From: Lactarius indigo
Taxonomy: Eukaryota; Basidiomycota; Agaricomycetes; Russulales; Russulaceae
Assembly: GCA_025766275.1 (NCBI GenBank)
Contig: JAFKAC010000259.1
Span: forward strand, 1-42,584
Length of the DNA: 42,584 bases
Reading direction: 5' to 3'
Part shown: positions 22,803-33,630 of the stretch, one piece after another
Numbering within the stretch: the stretch's first letter is position 1
Layout: every line of letters begins with the position of its first letter
Made by a program: the position numbers and the translations under genes
Notes under the pieces: model-generated
Told to the model about the DNA's origin: nothing
Database searches by the model: none
What the model saw: only the letters and a program-made list of their open reading frames with translations

Positions 22803-24523
22803 TCGTAATTTCGTCAGGGGCACACACACGGATCTACTGTGATATCCAGACTCGTATCTTCGTGAACTTTGTTTCTGTTCACCTTCTTTCATCTCAATCA
22901 CATGTTTGTCTTGTCTTGGTTTTCCTTGTAGTCCTCGCTTTCGTTTTTTTTTGTAGTCGTTGTCCCAGCCCGTCCGCACGTCGTATGGCCTATTTACCGT
23001 TTGTCGAACCTAATTTTATCTTGTGGCGCTTTAATGAAGCGCTGATGGGTCGGACGGAAGCTGGTTGGTCCTGTACTTCTTCGAGCAAGCTTCGACCTCG
23101 GGTGAAGTTGTCCCGGAGCTGTCTCGCACTTGGCGGGCTTCGAACGCCGTTTGTAACGTGCTTGCAGCACCAATCATCATTTTTACCTTTTTTCTCGATG
23201 TCTGCGCATTCACTTTTGTTCTCACTAATCTGTAATAATAGGGCTTCCCGGTTTCACAATCACGCAGTAATTTAGATAGGTCAGACGCCGCGAGTGGATC
23301 CTATTTAGATGCGGGGTGCGAAGGCCGTGGACCGAATTTGAGACGTGTTTGCGCTTGGCTTTCCTGTAGGTTGTTTTCCCTTTCAACCTCCTTTGGTGCA
23401 GCGGCGTTGCCTAGGATAAAATGGACGTTGGCCTGACAGCGTTGCATATAAGTGTGGATGATGTTGGCGTGTGGTGGGCGTGGTAGACGCAGGTAGTGTC
23501 GCAGGGGCACTGCGCGCCTTAGGCGGAACCTAGATACGAGGATGGTCCACCGCAATCTGGATGGGCTGTAGGGGTGTTCTTCCCCTGGGCACTCTTTCCT
23601 TTTGCCGTCATTGACAGCTTGCCGTAAGGGGTGTGAGCGCTGTGGGTCCTCGGTAAGTGTACGGATGTTGGGGCACACCTCTTCTTTAAAAACCCCATAG
23701 TTATTCTGGGATACATGCCAGAGCAATAACTGGCCGTAGCTATGAACCACTACTACATTTATGAGATGGGTAGTCCTATAGAGGTGCTCCGAGTCGTACG
23801 TAAATAACTGAGTTGGAATATAATAAATGGGGGCCATTCGCGTGTCTGCCATAGATTGTCTGGGCGGGCGTCGAACGCCGAAAGTTTCGTTGATAGTATC
23901 AGAATTGAATAAGAGAGGAGACATACTTCTCAGCGATAGTACACGGGGGGGAGGGGGGACCAGAGTCAGCGTGGCTTCCCTGTACGTAAGCTAAGAAGAA
24001 AATTGAGAAGAACACGGAAAGAACATGAGGTTTCCACATGGTAGCAAGAATTCAAAGTCCTCATTTTCCTCTGTCTGTGTCCTTCAAATTATCCTCCGTG
24101 AATATTATCCTCTATGAATACTAACCCAAGTACTCAAAGTCCGACTCGTACGAGTACAAATTGTATTTTCCACAGTTTTTCACCGAAGGACCGATTCCTG
24201 AACCCATTGAACGTTACTGGGCGCCCATCGCATTGAGATAGAGAGAAGTAAACGGGGACCCGGAATTAACTCAGAGCAGCTCGACAGGAACAAGAAGCAG
24301 ATGACCACTTTTCGAGGTGAGGATCGAGTCCGGTGGCCCACGAATCATAAACAGAAACGGTTCTAATTTTCTTGGCTCATGTCCGGTCAACGGGCTTCGA
24401 GAGCGGTTAGGGTGCCCTGTAGCATGACATCACGAGTAGGTGGCGAACGCGGGTTACTTGAGAGATTCTGTACATCACGATCAACGCTTGTACGTCTGTA
24501 GAGTAATTCGTGACTAACAAGCA
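22803..24523. other. Gene-poor stretch downstream of the proline-rich gene
   Basis: It begins with the 3' flank of the proline-rich gene, two blocks of which (22840-22890 and 23002-23036) are repeated at 28264-28390. A 207-codon minus-strand ORF (23301-23924) has no recognisable motif or introns and may be chance. A 16-bp unit (ATTATCCTCYRTGAAT) is tandemly doubled at about 24087-24118. Confidence 0.4.
22840..23036 (+). repeat. Direct repeat, left copy
   Basis: Block 1 (about 22841-22890) contains AGACTCGTATCTTCGTGAA followed by TTTGTTTCTGTTCACCTT. Block 2 (about 23003-23036) contains TCGAACCTAATTTTATC then GGCGCTTT. The same two blocks occur in the same order at 28264-28390, with about 70 bp less between them. 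Confidence 0.65.
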
Positions 24524-25923
24524 TTAAAAAATGTAACGACCAATTTGGAGAATCGGCATCCAACTTCCCGTAGAAACATGGACAGCGCCGATAATTACGA
24601 TGTCGCTATCTTGGATGCCGCTTGACCCGATCCGCCATGATCCACGTCGTTCGTCTCTACATCCCGGGTCTACTTCGCAAACCTAGAAAGCAAAGTTCGA
24701 TACACAATTAATCAATTTTTACGCGGTAGCGTCAAAAGTCAGACCTGAAGAAAAGCCTCCACAGTCCGACCGATATGGCGAATGAACCCAGCCATACTGA
24801 TGGAACCATGCGTGCCCGTAGGCTCACAAGTCGGAATCTGGCGCTTGAACTCTTTGTAGCCAGGCCACTAATATTTACAGTGAACGAATTCAGTGAGTGA
24901 ATACACAACAATCGTGGCCTTACTAACAATAATACGGATGTATGTGCTCGACCTTTGACCAAGCGGCGCGGGATGATTTGCGTCTCGGAGATCATGGCAT
25001 TGGCTACTGGTGGACGCTGCCAGAGAAATTCCAAGATTCTGGCCTTCGCTCTCGAAAAAGATGGGCATCTGCAAATGGGCCTCCACGACATGCCGTCTTC
25101 TATCAGAGGTATTCTGGGGAAACCACATCATTTGAGGGACCACTGTCCCCCTGTTCACAATGCTGCGGTCAAGTAGACAATGATCTGGTAGGCTAAAATG
25201 CTGGGCCGGGATGTGGGAGAGGGCAGGGTGGGGGAAGAAGAAACAACCCTCCCTCTCAGCGTAGGACAAGGCCATGGGCAGGGGGACGAGGGGACTCTTT
25301 AGAAGGTTCCGAAAGTACTGTTCAGCTACCTGACTTTGGAAAGTCTGGGATATATAGCCATCGACGAGGAGGGTCTAGAAAAAGGAAAGAAAGGGCCAAA
25401 TCGAATGAACTTCAAGTAACACACAAGGGGCGGCCCTCCTCACCTGAACGCTACTCATCGCTTGCAATGGAAGGATCGGGAAATGATGGTAGGAGGGGAG
25501 CCATTGCTGACTTTATGAGCTCCGTGACGGGGCCAGCGAAACGTGAGGCCAGGAATTCGTTCTCCAGCGAGAAGAGTATATAACGCATGTAACGCACAGT
25601 GAGGTAAATTGTGGGCAGTCAAACAAAGATATCGTCGCAGTTTTTTTGCGTCCATCCCCGAAGAAAGTATTCACCTATTGAGGGGATCATTTTTTTCCCA
25701 CTGGGTTGGGGCATCATTTGGCACTGGATTTTTGGGTTTCGTTTTCTGTTTTTGGAGATTGGGGCGGCGTGCATTCAGTGGCGGGGCTGTCGACTGGAAA
25801 AATAGCGTAAAACGGGTGAAAAAAGCACGATACTTCCCATGGCCTCGTGCCAATTAGCCGAGCGCGACCCAGGGTAATAACTACACCGGGGACAAAAGTA
25901 GGTCGGTCCCGACGTGGTGGCAT
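24524..25923 (-). CDS. Conserved hypothetical protein of a basidiomycete orphan family
   Basis: Found only by splicing. The secure exons are about 25510-25444, 25374-24928, 24867-24745 and 24682-24524, with introns of 69, 60 and 62 nt, all in phase. Conserved-looking elements in order are QQWLPSYHHFP, SSVQTLLVDGYISQ, YAEREGCFFFPHP, WFPQNTSDRRRHV, CHDLRDANHPAPLG, YIRI joined to WPGYKEFKRQIPT, GRTVEAFLQ, WRIGSSGIQ and VIIGAVHVSTGSWMPILQ, ending RYIF. Upstream, PLNARRPNLQKQK to QWEKNDPLN (about 25800-25672) and a start MPPRRDRPTF at 25923 probably belong, but the join between about 25672 and 25511 is uncertain. From memory, similar unnamed proteins occur in many copies in Agaricomycetes; I know of no function. 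It lies in a segment bracketed by direct repeats, which suggests recent arrival. Confidence 0.7.
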
Positions 25924-26016
25924 TTTACGATCCAACATCTTGACGACGCGGAGACGGGAAACGAAACGCCTGTGTCCGAAGCCGCCGGGCGAGTGGCGCT
26001 CCACCAGAACTCTGGG

Positions 26017-26690
26017 TCATTCTTTCCTTAGATGCTCTTTATAGTAATGATTAGCTATGAGATGCCAGAGTGTGGTGAGTATACTGGGGATAAGGACTGC
26101 GTGCTTAGGCTTGTGATCTGGCGTGTGTAGGCCTGCCCCCCCCCCCAATGCCGTGGGTCTCCGAACTCTGACAGTATCTGATGGTGTCGCGATCTGACTT
26201 CGTGGATTTGCGTTTGTTAACGCAGAACGCGAGAGCGCCGATTGCAGAACTGGCACTCTTGCGCGTTGATGAAATCAAGGTTACGGGCGAGAAGCAACCC
26301 AAAATCCCGAGCCCGGTGTAGCTGGACTAGAAACAAGGAGGGAGTGTGAGAGAAGGCCTCTGCATGGACGTTGTCTGTCTTCTGAGGGAGGTCGTCAATC
26401 CCAATTCCTGTTTGACATACGCAACGTCATCAACTGCGACACGTCAGCGTTCTCGCTGTATTTGGGTGGAGGAAAGAACGCTCTCAGGGAGATATCTTCG
26501 TTGGCCTTTGGTACGTCCGCGCGAGCTCTTCGATAATCCCAGTCGTCTGTTTGGACGGCTGTGCCCACAACACCGAAAATATAGGAGACACGCATGGGAA
26601 GTCTCGAACGACCGGCGGAATTGGCCGAGGCAGACCAAGGTGTTCTCGTCAGCGGAGAGAGACAATCGTACGAAGCTCGTGCTAGTGTAG
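26017..26690 (-). other. Coding-like minus-strand segment, unassigned
   Basis: Several open stretches look protein-like in overlapping frames: ADENTLVCLGQFRRSFETSHA, then DDWDYRRARADVPKANEDI with FFPPPKYSENADVSQLMTL, then LHRARDFGLLLARNLDFIN and CVNKRKSTKSDRDTIRY. Joining them needs splice sites or frame changes I cannot place with confidence. A candidate intron begins GTATGT near 26417. It may be a separate decayed or multi-exon gene upstream of the orphan-family gene. No motif recognised. Confidence 0.25.
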
Positions 26691-28263
26691 GACGGTGCGC
26701 GTTAGCACAGCCGGGCGTAGTTACTGAGCAGGCGATCGTTATGGATGATTTGAATCAGTCGACTACCTCATAATGCATAAATGCCAAGCCGCATTAAGGG
26801 AAGAACGCATAAATGTCAGACCGCATAAGGTGATAACGCATCAATGCCACATCGGTATGATGCTGCACAACTTTTGGTCGGAAGCACACACAGCACAGCC
26901 CGGGGAAAAAATTCATTGTGCGTGCTATATATTGTACAGGCTAGATCAAAAATACTGTAGTACAGGACAACGGAGACTTACTGTAGTTCTTTTCACCGTT
27001 TTATGTTTTATTAGGAATTCAGTGTAGCACATAAACACCAATTCCTGGTCCCAGTCTTGGTCCCAATGCCCACTGGCAGTTTGTTGCCGCAAAGTGATGG
27101 AGTGGTTGACGTCACTGGTTGTTTAAACCATGAAACGGTATAAACGCACAGGACCGAGCAAAAGTACACGGTGAGTTAGAAACTGATGGGACACTGGGAC
27201 ACAAAGGTAACCCATCGCCGTACCACACAAACAACAAGTTGCGTGACCATGACAATTCGAGTGTTTGTGAAAAGGACACCCGGGAGTGGTGTGCGTATTC
27301 ATTCGAAAGCAGTTTGGTCGAAACGAGACTTCGAGAACGAAAAGGAGGTAGTGCGGATACAAAAAAACGAAGGCCAACGTGAACCGGCGGGTGATCACCA
27401 CCCCTACAAGTGCGACGGTGCGATCGCACCGGGTCGATCTGTCCTTGCTTCTCTTTGTGGTGGACACCAGGTCAGCGTCACTCCCCTTTCTGCGTTCTGT
27501 CGTCAACCGTTTCAACATCATCTGGTTATACCTAGTGTCATGGCCGGGTCCAGGGCCTCCCAATTGGCGTGAGGTGGTACCAGGAAAATGAGCGAAAGAC
27601 AAGAAGGAAAGTACTCCCTCCACGTCCTTGTTTTGGTTTTTCCTTTTTCATTCGCTTCTCCTTCGCTCAGGCGAAGCAAGTGTCTGCGAAGGAGTGACAC
27701 GCATTTGAAATCTCCCAACAAAACCTATTCTCTCTCCCGCGCTGTCTGTGAAAACGGTGCATGTCTTCTCAGTTGGATGGCATAGAATCCCTACTGAGAA
27801 GGAAAAAGACTTGGGGAAAAGACAGGTGAAGAGAAGTGTGGAACGGAAGCGGTCCGATTTTTTTTTGGGTATGTACGCGATTTACTAATAGATAGTAACT
27901 AGGTACTGGTCAAAAAATAAAATAAAATCGTAACTAGCTAGATAGCTCTACTATGCCCCCATCTGGTTTCCACGAGTGCCAATTGGGACTGGCTTACTTC
28001 GGTTGCTTTGGGAGGAAAGCATGTGCAGCGACTTGGCCCCAAAGCCACCTGAGGACTATAACAGTTGTGCAGAAGCGCTCATAGTTTAGCATCACCCACG
28101 CAACTTCAAGTTACTCTGTCAGTAAGGTGTCTCGGCTCCCGGCTATTCGACCAGGTGACTTAGGTGGCCACGCTGTCTTGGCACCTTTTACCCTGTAATT
28201 ACTTGACTCTAAGAGTTCAAGGAAAGTAAGTTTTCATGGGCAGGGAAACGGGGCACGCGAATT
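26691..28263. other. Gene-poor stretch, no recognised gene
   Basis: ORFs up to 166 codons occur on both strands (for example minus 27123-27623, plus 27186-27572), but none shows a motif, hydrophobic pattern or splice structure I can support. AT-rich patches at 27880-27960. The only clear structure is the tandem repeat at 26772-26862. Confidence 0.4.
26772..26862. repeat. Degenerate tandem repeat, three units of about 31-32 bp
   Basis: Units start at 26772, 26804 and 26835. Each begins AAYGCATMAATGYCA and continues with a CGCAT(T)AAGG-like segment that is weaker in the third unit. GCATAAATGC within the unit is a near-palindrome. Seen directly. Confidence 0.7.
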
Positions 28264-28390
28264 TATTGTGATTTCAGACTCGTATCTTCGTGAATATTGT
28301 TTCTTTTCACCTTGTTTCAGACTTATCCCGACCTCATGTTCGCCGTTTCTTTTCGTTTTTCGAACCAAATTTTATCGAGCGGCGCTTTGT
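28264..28390 (+). repeat. Direct repeat, right copy
   Basis: Contains AGACTCGTATCTTCGTGAA with TTGTTTCTTTTCACCTT, and further on TCGAACCAAATTTTATC with GGCGCTTT, matching 22840-23036 in order and orientation. It lies about 125 bp before the Nudix start codon, so it probably forms part of that gene's 5' leader. Confidence 0.65.
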
Positions 28391-28515
28391 TACACCCACA
28401 CCAAGACCCACACAGCATCAAGCAAAGCATCGGATGTAAATCTACTTTGGTCCGTCCGTGATCGTTCCGCCTCCATCGGAACCGAGTCAGACCTTACTCT
28501 TGCTCCCGTACCACC

Positions 28516-29732
28516 ATGACGGCTACATCCGTATTCTGCATTCCCGATGAAGTCTTCGCTGCATTCTCTGAAAGTACACGGGCCTGCATAGAGCGGCTGC
28601 GCAGACACGTACCCGAGGCCACGAAAATGTGCGTGTATTTAGCTCACGACTTCGGACCGGGACATCCGGACGTCGTTGACCCAACCCTTCTCACCTCGGT
28701 GAATACTCAATCCAATGCACGGTTACTAGACACCCGCCCCACCCTGCTTCGAAGCTCGCAGCGGTTCTCATCTTGTTGTATGAGCGTGCGGGCAAGATTC
28801 GCGTACTGTTAACTACGCGGTCAAAAGAACTGCGCTCGCATCCCGGGCAGACGGCTCTACCAGGAGGCAAAGTGGACGAAGAGGACGGCGATGTAATCGA
28901 GACGGCGGTGAGTCCCCCTCCCCCCATCTATCGATCTCCACCGTTCCCGTCTGTCCGTGTCCTAACTCGGCCTACTCCATCAGTTCAGGGAGGCGAACGA
29001 GGAAGTTGCATTCCCACTGCACTCTCCACATGTCCACATGCTCTGCACGCTCGACCCATTCGTCTCCCAGCACAAGGTCATTGTCATGCCCGTAGTCGCA
29101 CTCTTGGACGAAGTGTCGATCCTGGACGGCTTGCGCGCTGCGCCGGGCGAAGTGGCGCATATATTCGATCATCCGCTCGAGGCGCTGCTCGACCCTGAGC
29201 TCGCGCGCGACGAAAAGCTCGTGCCTATTGGGAGTGAGGACTGGCCGTATGAGGCGGAGCTCTCCGTGAGTCATCATTCTTGCGCACTTCCGTTCGCACA
29301 CGCGTACACACGCATATTGACGAAATACTTCTTCGTTGGCTCGATCTCGCCGTTTCCTTTGTTGGTGGTGGGTTGACAGAACTTCACGGACGGTCCCTGG
29401 TTGGGCCCGACGTACCGCATGCATCGTTTTCGGAGTACCGCGTCTCCGGTCAAGGGACTGACGGCAGACATTCTAGTACGACACCTTTTTTGTTTTCTCA
29501 CTCTGCGGGCTCTTGACTGACGGGGTCTTTCATTTTCAAATAGCTCGCAACGGCGGGAATCGCTTACGCGCGTGAGCCCGTGTTCCAGCGGTGGGGGCCG
29601 GGCCAATTGAGAACTTACGCGGAGGTGCAACGAGCTGTGGAAGCGACTGCTGTTGCTGCCGTTGCTGCTTCTTCGCCACAGTTCATGCCGTCACCTGGAC
29701 ATGTTACGCCGAGCACGACCGTCAGGGCGTGA
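28516..29732 (+). CDS. PCD1: Nudix hydrolase, coenzyme A diphosphatase (Pcd1/NUDT7-like)
   Basis: Five exons (28516-28628, 28730-28907, 28984-29265, 29380-29475, 29544-29732) give 285 aa. The CoA-pyrophosphatase signature LLTTRS...LRSHPGQTALPGGK sits directly before the Nudix box, whose catalytic REANEEV is completed across the intron at 28908-28983. These enzymes cleave CoA and oxidised CoA to 3',5'-ADP and 4'-phosphopantetheine, often in peroxisomes; the last residues (TVRA) are not a clear PTS1, so location is open. The first exon encodes the helical N-terminus (FAAFSESTRACIERLRRH). Tandem upstream of the biotin gene with 258 bp between them. All key residues present. Confidence 0.88.
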
Positions 29733-29990
29733 CGGCGATTTGAGCATTTGGTTCCCCATCATAGTGTTATTTTGAGACTTGATAGAGTTACATTAATGGG
29801 TGATAGCTGCCCTATTTTTTGGTAGAAGGGAATTGTGGGCCAGAGGGACGGCGTGGACATTACCGGATAATTCGGACCGGGGACTCGGACAAGGGGCAAT
29901 TGGGGATGTTCGAGTTCAAGTTGGGGTTGTCGGTGTCAATTACTGTAATTCCTGTTTGATATGCCTTGTGGTCTACTGCTCACGACATAG

Positions 29991-32662
29991 ATGGCACTAC
30001 TGTTCAGGAATCTCCGCGTGCATCAAATCTTCGGTGCTAACACTGATGTCGGCAAGACTATCCTCACCTCGGGTCTTGTGCGCGCTTCAGCAGCAAAGAA
30101 GAACCGTGTGTTCTATCTCAAACCAGTGAGCACAGGTCCCTTGCAAGACGCCGACGACGAGTAAGTTTTAGCCCCATGCTGGTGTCAAAATATTGATTGG
30201 GCATGTAGACACGTAAAGAGATATGTGGGCCCTCACGGAGACCTGGTGAACGCGCAGTGTCTATACCGTTTTGATGAACCAGTGAGCCCACATCTGGCCG
30301 CCTTTATGGCGGCGGATGGGAAGGATACAGAAGTCGGTGACCCCGCGCCTGCGTTGTCTCATGCGTCGAACTGATTCTCTCGTCGTCAGAATGTCGTCGT
30401 ACCCACGGACGAGGCGTTCACAACATCAATAGCTAGCTATATCCGTAAATGCTCGTCGGATCTCACGGAGAGGGCACACATGTATGTAGAGACTGCTGGA
30501 GGTGAGACTCGAGGTCCTTCCGTGAGTTCTACGACGGCCTAATCACGCTATTCCTTCCGTTCCTTCTCTGATGGCGTTCCTAAAAACAAGGTGTCCATAG
30601 CCCAACATTGTCCGGTACAACGCAACTGGACTGTTACAGGCCGCTCTTCCTTCCCACTGTCCTTGTCGGCGATTCAAGACTCGGCGGCATTTCTTCCACG
30701 ATTTCCGCATACGAGTCTCTGTTACTCAGGGGTTACATCGTCGAGTCTATCTTACTCTTCAAAGACGAGTATTACAGGAATTGGGAGTACCTCGAATCCT
30801 ATTTCGCAGAACATGGCGTCAGGGTCACCGCGGTAGCCCCCCCTCCTCCCCGGGAAGCGGATCCGAACCAGGACTTCATCGCCACAGAAGACTACTATCG
30901 CAAGATTACATCTGATGACGGTGGTGCTGACGGGCTAGTTGGTGTCATTGACTATCTCGACTCGAGGCACGACGGGCGAATAAAAGAACTCGAGACCATG
31001 CCGCGGCGCACGCTCGATACGGTGTGGTGGCCATTCGTCCAGCACGGACTCGTCAAGCATGAGGGGGACGTAAATGTGATTGACAGTGCGTTGGGGGATC
31101 ACTTCACCGTCTTTACCGGTCACAGACCATCGACTCCGCTGTCGGCGGTGGAACCAAGTTCACTGCTGGAGTCGCAGTTCGATAGCTCCGCATCTTGGTG
31201 GACTCAGGCCCTTGGCCACGCTCACCCTGCACTCGCTCTTGCCGCCGCCCGAGCGGCTGGCCGCTATGGGCACGTCATGTATCCTCAGGCCACACATGCG
31301 CCCGCATTGCGTTTAGCCGAGCGTCTCGTCAACGATGGCCCTGGCAAGGGATGGGCTTCTCGTGCGTTCATCTCCGACAACGGCTCCACGGGCATGGAGA
31401 TCGCACTCAAGATGGCATTACGGGTCGCCAGCAAACGTTTCGGATTCACACCACAGGCACAGAAGAAGGTGGGCGTCCTAGGGCTCAAGGGCAGTTACCA
31501 CGGAGACACGATAGGAGCGATGGATGCGTGCGAGGAAGGAGTGTACACGTGCGAGTGGCACGACGCAAAGGGATATTGGTTCGAACCGCCGTCTGTTGGC
31601 ATCAAGAACGGAAGGGCGTTCGTGGATGTTCCGCTTGCTGTGGCACACCCTAAAAAAAAGCTCGAAGGGAAGCCGCTATCGTGGATCTACGACGTTGACG
31701 CACGCCTTGACACCCTCCTCGCTACGGCATACCGGCAGCACATCGACAGTACCCTGGAAAAACTCGCAAAAGGTGGGGCCCCACCCTTCGGCGCTCTTGT
31801 GCTAGAGCCACTCGTGCTCGGGGCAGGCGGCATGGTTTTCGTGGACCCGCTCTTCCAGCGCTTGCTGATCGATGCCGCGCGCGCACGGGGCCTCCCAGTC
31901 GTCTTTGACGAGGTCTTCGCGGGGCTCTGGCGCCTCGGCCTGCACTCCGCGGGCCCCTTGCTCGGCGCGCACCCAGACGTATCCGTGCACGCCAAAATCC
32001 TCACGGGCGGGCTCGTCCCGCTCGCGGTGACGCTCGCGTCGGATGCCGTGTTTCGCGCGTTTGAAGGCACGGCCAAGACCGAGGCGTTGCTGCACGGGCA
32101 CAGCTATACCGCATATGCGGTCGGCTGCGAGGTCGCGAACGAGACTCTGGACCGGCTCGAGCGGCTCGCGCGCGGAGACGCTTGGAGCTCTGCTCGCGCG
32201 GCTTGGCAGGCGGACGGCGAAGAAGAAGAAAATGATGGGACTAACGAGAGCAGGGCCGCCGTGTGGAGTCTGTGGTCGCCACAGTTCGTCGACATGCTGT
32301 CGAGACTGGACATCATTGATCGTGTGATGACTCTCGGCACTGTGCTCGCCTTTAAAGTGGCAGATAATCACGCAGGTGCGCAGCTTCCCTGCCTTCTGTG
32401 ATGGCGATGCCTGATGGCGTCCCTGGTTGACTGATGATTTTTTACAGGATACCAGTCTCACTCCGCGCAAGCGCTGCTAAGGACCCTGGGTAATGCAGCG
32501 AGCGAGTCAGGTCGGGACGTGACCAGCGCACCAGGGGGCGGGCCATTCAGCATACATTTCCGCACATTGGGTGATGTGGCGTACTTCATGACGAGCCTAA
32601 ACACCCCCTCTACCACTATCAGGGCAGTCGAGGACAGGATTTGGGCCGTACTAAGCCGTTAG
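29991..32662 (+). CDS. bioDA: Bifunctional dethiobiotin synthetase / DAPA aminotransferase
   Basis: Five exons (29991-30160, 30209-30332, 30390-30501, 30591-32375, 32448-32662) give 801 aa. Residues about 10-230 are BioD-like: P-loop FGANTDVGKT, FYLKPVSTG, YVETAGGVHSP and VLVGDSRLGGISST, forming the ureido ring of dethiobiotin from DAPA, CO2 and ATP. From about residue 290 it is a class-III PLP aminotransferase like BioA: WWTQALGHAHP, FISDNGSTGMEIALKMA, LGLKGSYHGDTIGAMD, VFDEVFAGLWRLG and the PLP lysine in HAKILTGGL. BioA makes DAPA from KAPA using S-adenosylmethionine. One protein thus carries two consecutive steps in reverse order, as in filamentous fungi and plants. No disruption; exon phases fit exactly. 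No clear mitochondrial presequence is visible, though MALLFRNLRV could act as a weak one. Confidence 0.93.
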
Positions 32663-33000
32663 CGGAGTGTACGTGTCCATTCCATGGGTCCACGTTTATT
32701 TTTTCTTTGTAAAAACCAACAACTCGCCTCTTCGGCGGCTTAAATGCTATTTGTTGGCGAAACCTTCTCGCAACACAGCCTCTCAAATTACTCTGAATCC
32801 GAGAAAGATCTGACATGGAGTTTGGATTGGGCGAGCACGCTTTATGGGGAAGATAATTATTAAGAGAGCAGTGTCGTAGCGTGACAGTGTACAGGTGAGC
32901 GGAACTCGGGAGGGTCCCTTTTGCATATCTCGGTCGCGTGGTGACACAATTCCCGTTAACCAGGGCGGAGCTCGTGCCCACAAGAAGCGCCTCAGTTCTC
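32663..33000. other. Convergent 3' region between the biotin gene and SEC61 beta
   Basis: No gene seen. It would hold both 3'UTRs. A long minus-strand ORF crossing it is readthrough of SEC61B introns and 3' flank. Confidence 0.5.
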
Positions 33001-33478
33001 CTACTTTGTAAAGGCGCGGATGATCTTGGCGGAAATATGGAGGAAGAAAATGGATGCGATGAAGGAAAGTGAGAGAACAAGAACGATAAAAGGGTCACTA
33101 GGAAAGGTGGAGGGAGTGCTGTTAGGCGTACGCAGACAAGAAGGAAGCAGAAAGGAGCGCACACTCGGAGTCCTGGCGAGTCGTCGGTGTAGAGCTTGAG
33201 CATAGTATTGGACGATCCCCCCGCACCCGCGGCGCGGGATGAGTTAGGTTTTGCCACTTGCGACGCACCAGCGCGTCGACTGACAAACAAACCCGTTAAG
33301 TAAATTGGTGGAGAAAAACTGCGACAGCACACACCGGACTTGAGCACCTGGCGGTTTGGCAACTGCACCCGCTGTAGAAGACGAACGCGAAGTAACGGAG
33401 CGGGTAGGTGCGTCGGAGTCAGACTAGAAGTCGATTAGAGAAAGAACTGATTGAGAAAAAGAAATTGGGACCGACCAT
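33001..33478 (-). CDS. SBH1: Sec61 beta subunit (Sbh1)
   Basis: Four exons (33478-33476, 33423-33335, 33279-33163, 33097-33001) give exactly 101 aa, the family's usual size. The first exon is the ATG alone. A Ser/Pro/Ala-rich cytosolic N-terminus leads to GGSSNTMLKLYTDDSPGLRV, the near-invariant Sec61 beta signature. After the third intron comes DPFIVLVLSLSFIASIFFL, a single tail anchor, ending AKIIRAFTK. Sec61 beta is part of the ER protein-conducting channel with Sec61 alpha and gamma. It shares a 152-bp divergent promoter with SDE2. Splitting into four exons, one of three bases, is why no good ORF shows it. Confidence 0.92.
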
Positions 33479-33630
33479 GGTTTGAGTTGGGTGTGAAGAC
33501 GTGTCTCGCCCGTGTCACGTCACCTTCCACCTCACGAGTACAAGGAACCCCGGCCACCTGTCACGTTGCCTTCTAACCCGGACCCCGGAGCACTACGCCT
33601 TATTCACCGCCTCTTCATTCAAACACTCTG
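33479..33630. promoter_or_regulatory. Short divergent promoter, SEC61 beta / SDE2
   Basis: 152 bp between the two ATGs. Contains GTCACGTCACC (about 33515-33525) and TGTCACGTTGCC (about 33560-33571), two similar CACGT-type elements that could be bZIP or bHLH sites. CT-rich runs precede the SDE2 start. Confidence 0.5.

Noticed and set aside
22242..22979. 245-codon minus-strand ORF
   Set aside because: Antisense to the proline-rich gene; Arg/Ser-rich shadow of CCN codons.
23301..23924. 207-codon minus-strand ORF as a gene
   Set aside because: No start context, no splice structure, no motif or composition signal; kept only as a note in the gene-poor stretch.
26130..26150. C-run of about 12 bases
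   Set aside because: Simple homopolymer in non-coding DNA; nothing beyond a likely sequencing-sensitive spot.
22840..28390. LTR retrotransposon between the direct repeats
   Set aside because: No reverse transcriptase, integrase, primer-binding site or TG...CA repeat ends were seen, and the repeats are interrupted 3'-flank sequence.
32619..33368. 249-codon minus-strand ORF
   Set aside because: Reads through three introns and the 3' flank of SEC61 beta; only the stretch around TMLKLYTDDSPGLRV is real coding.
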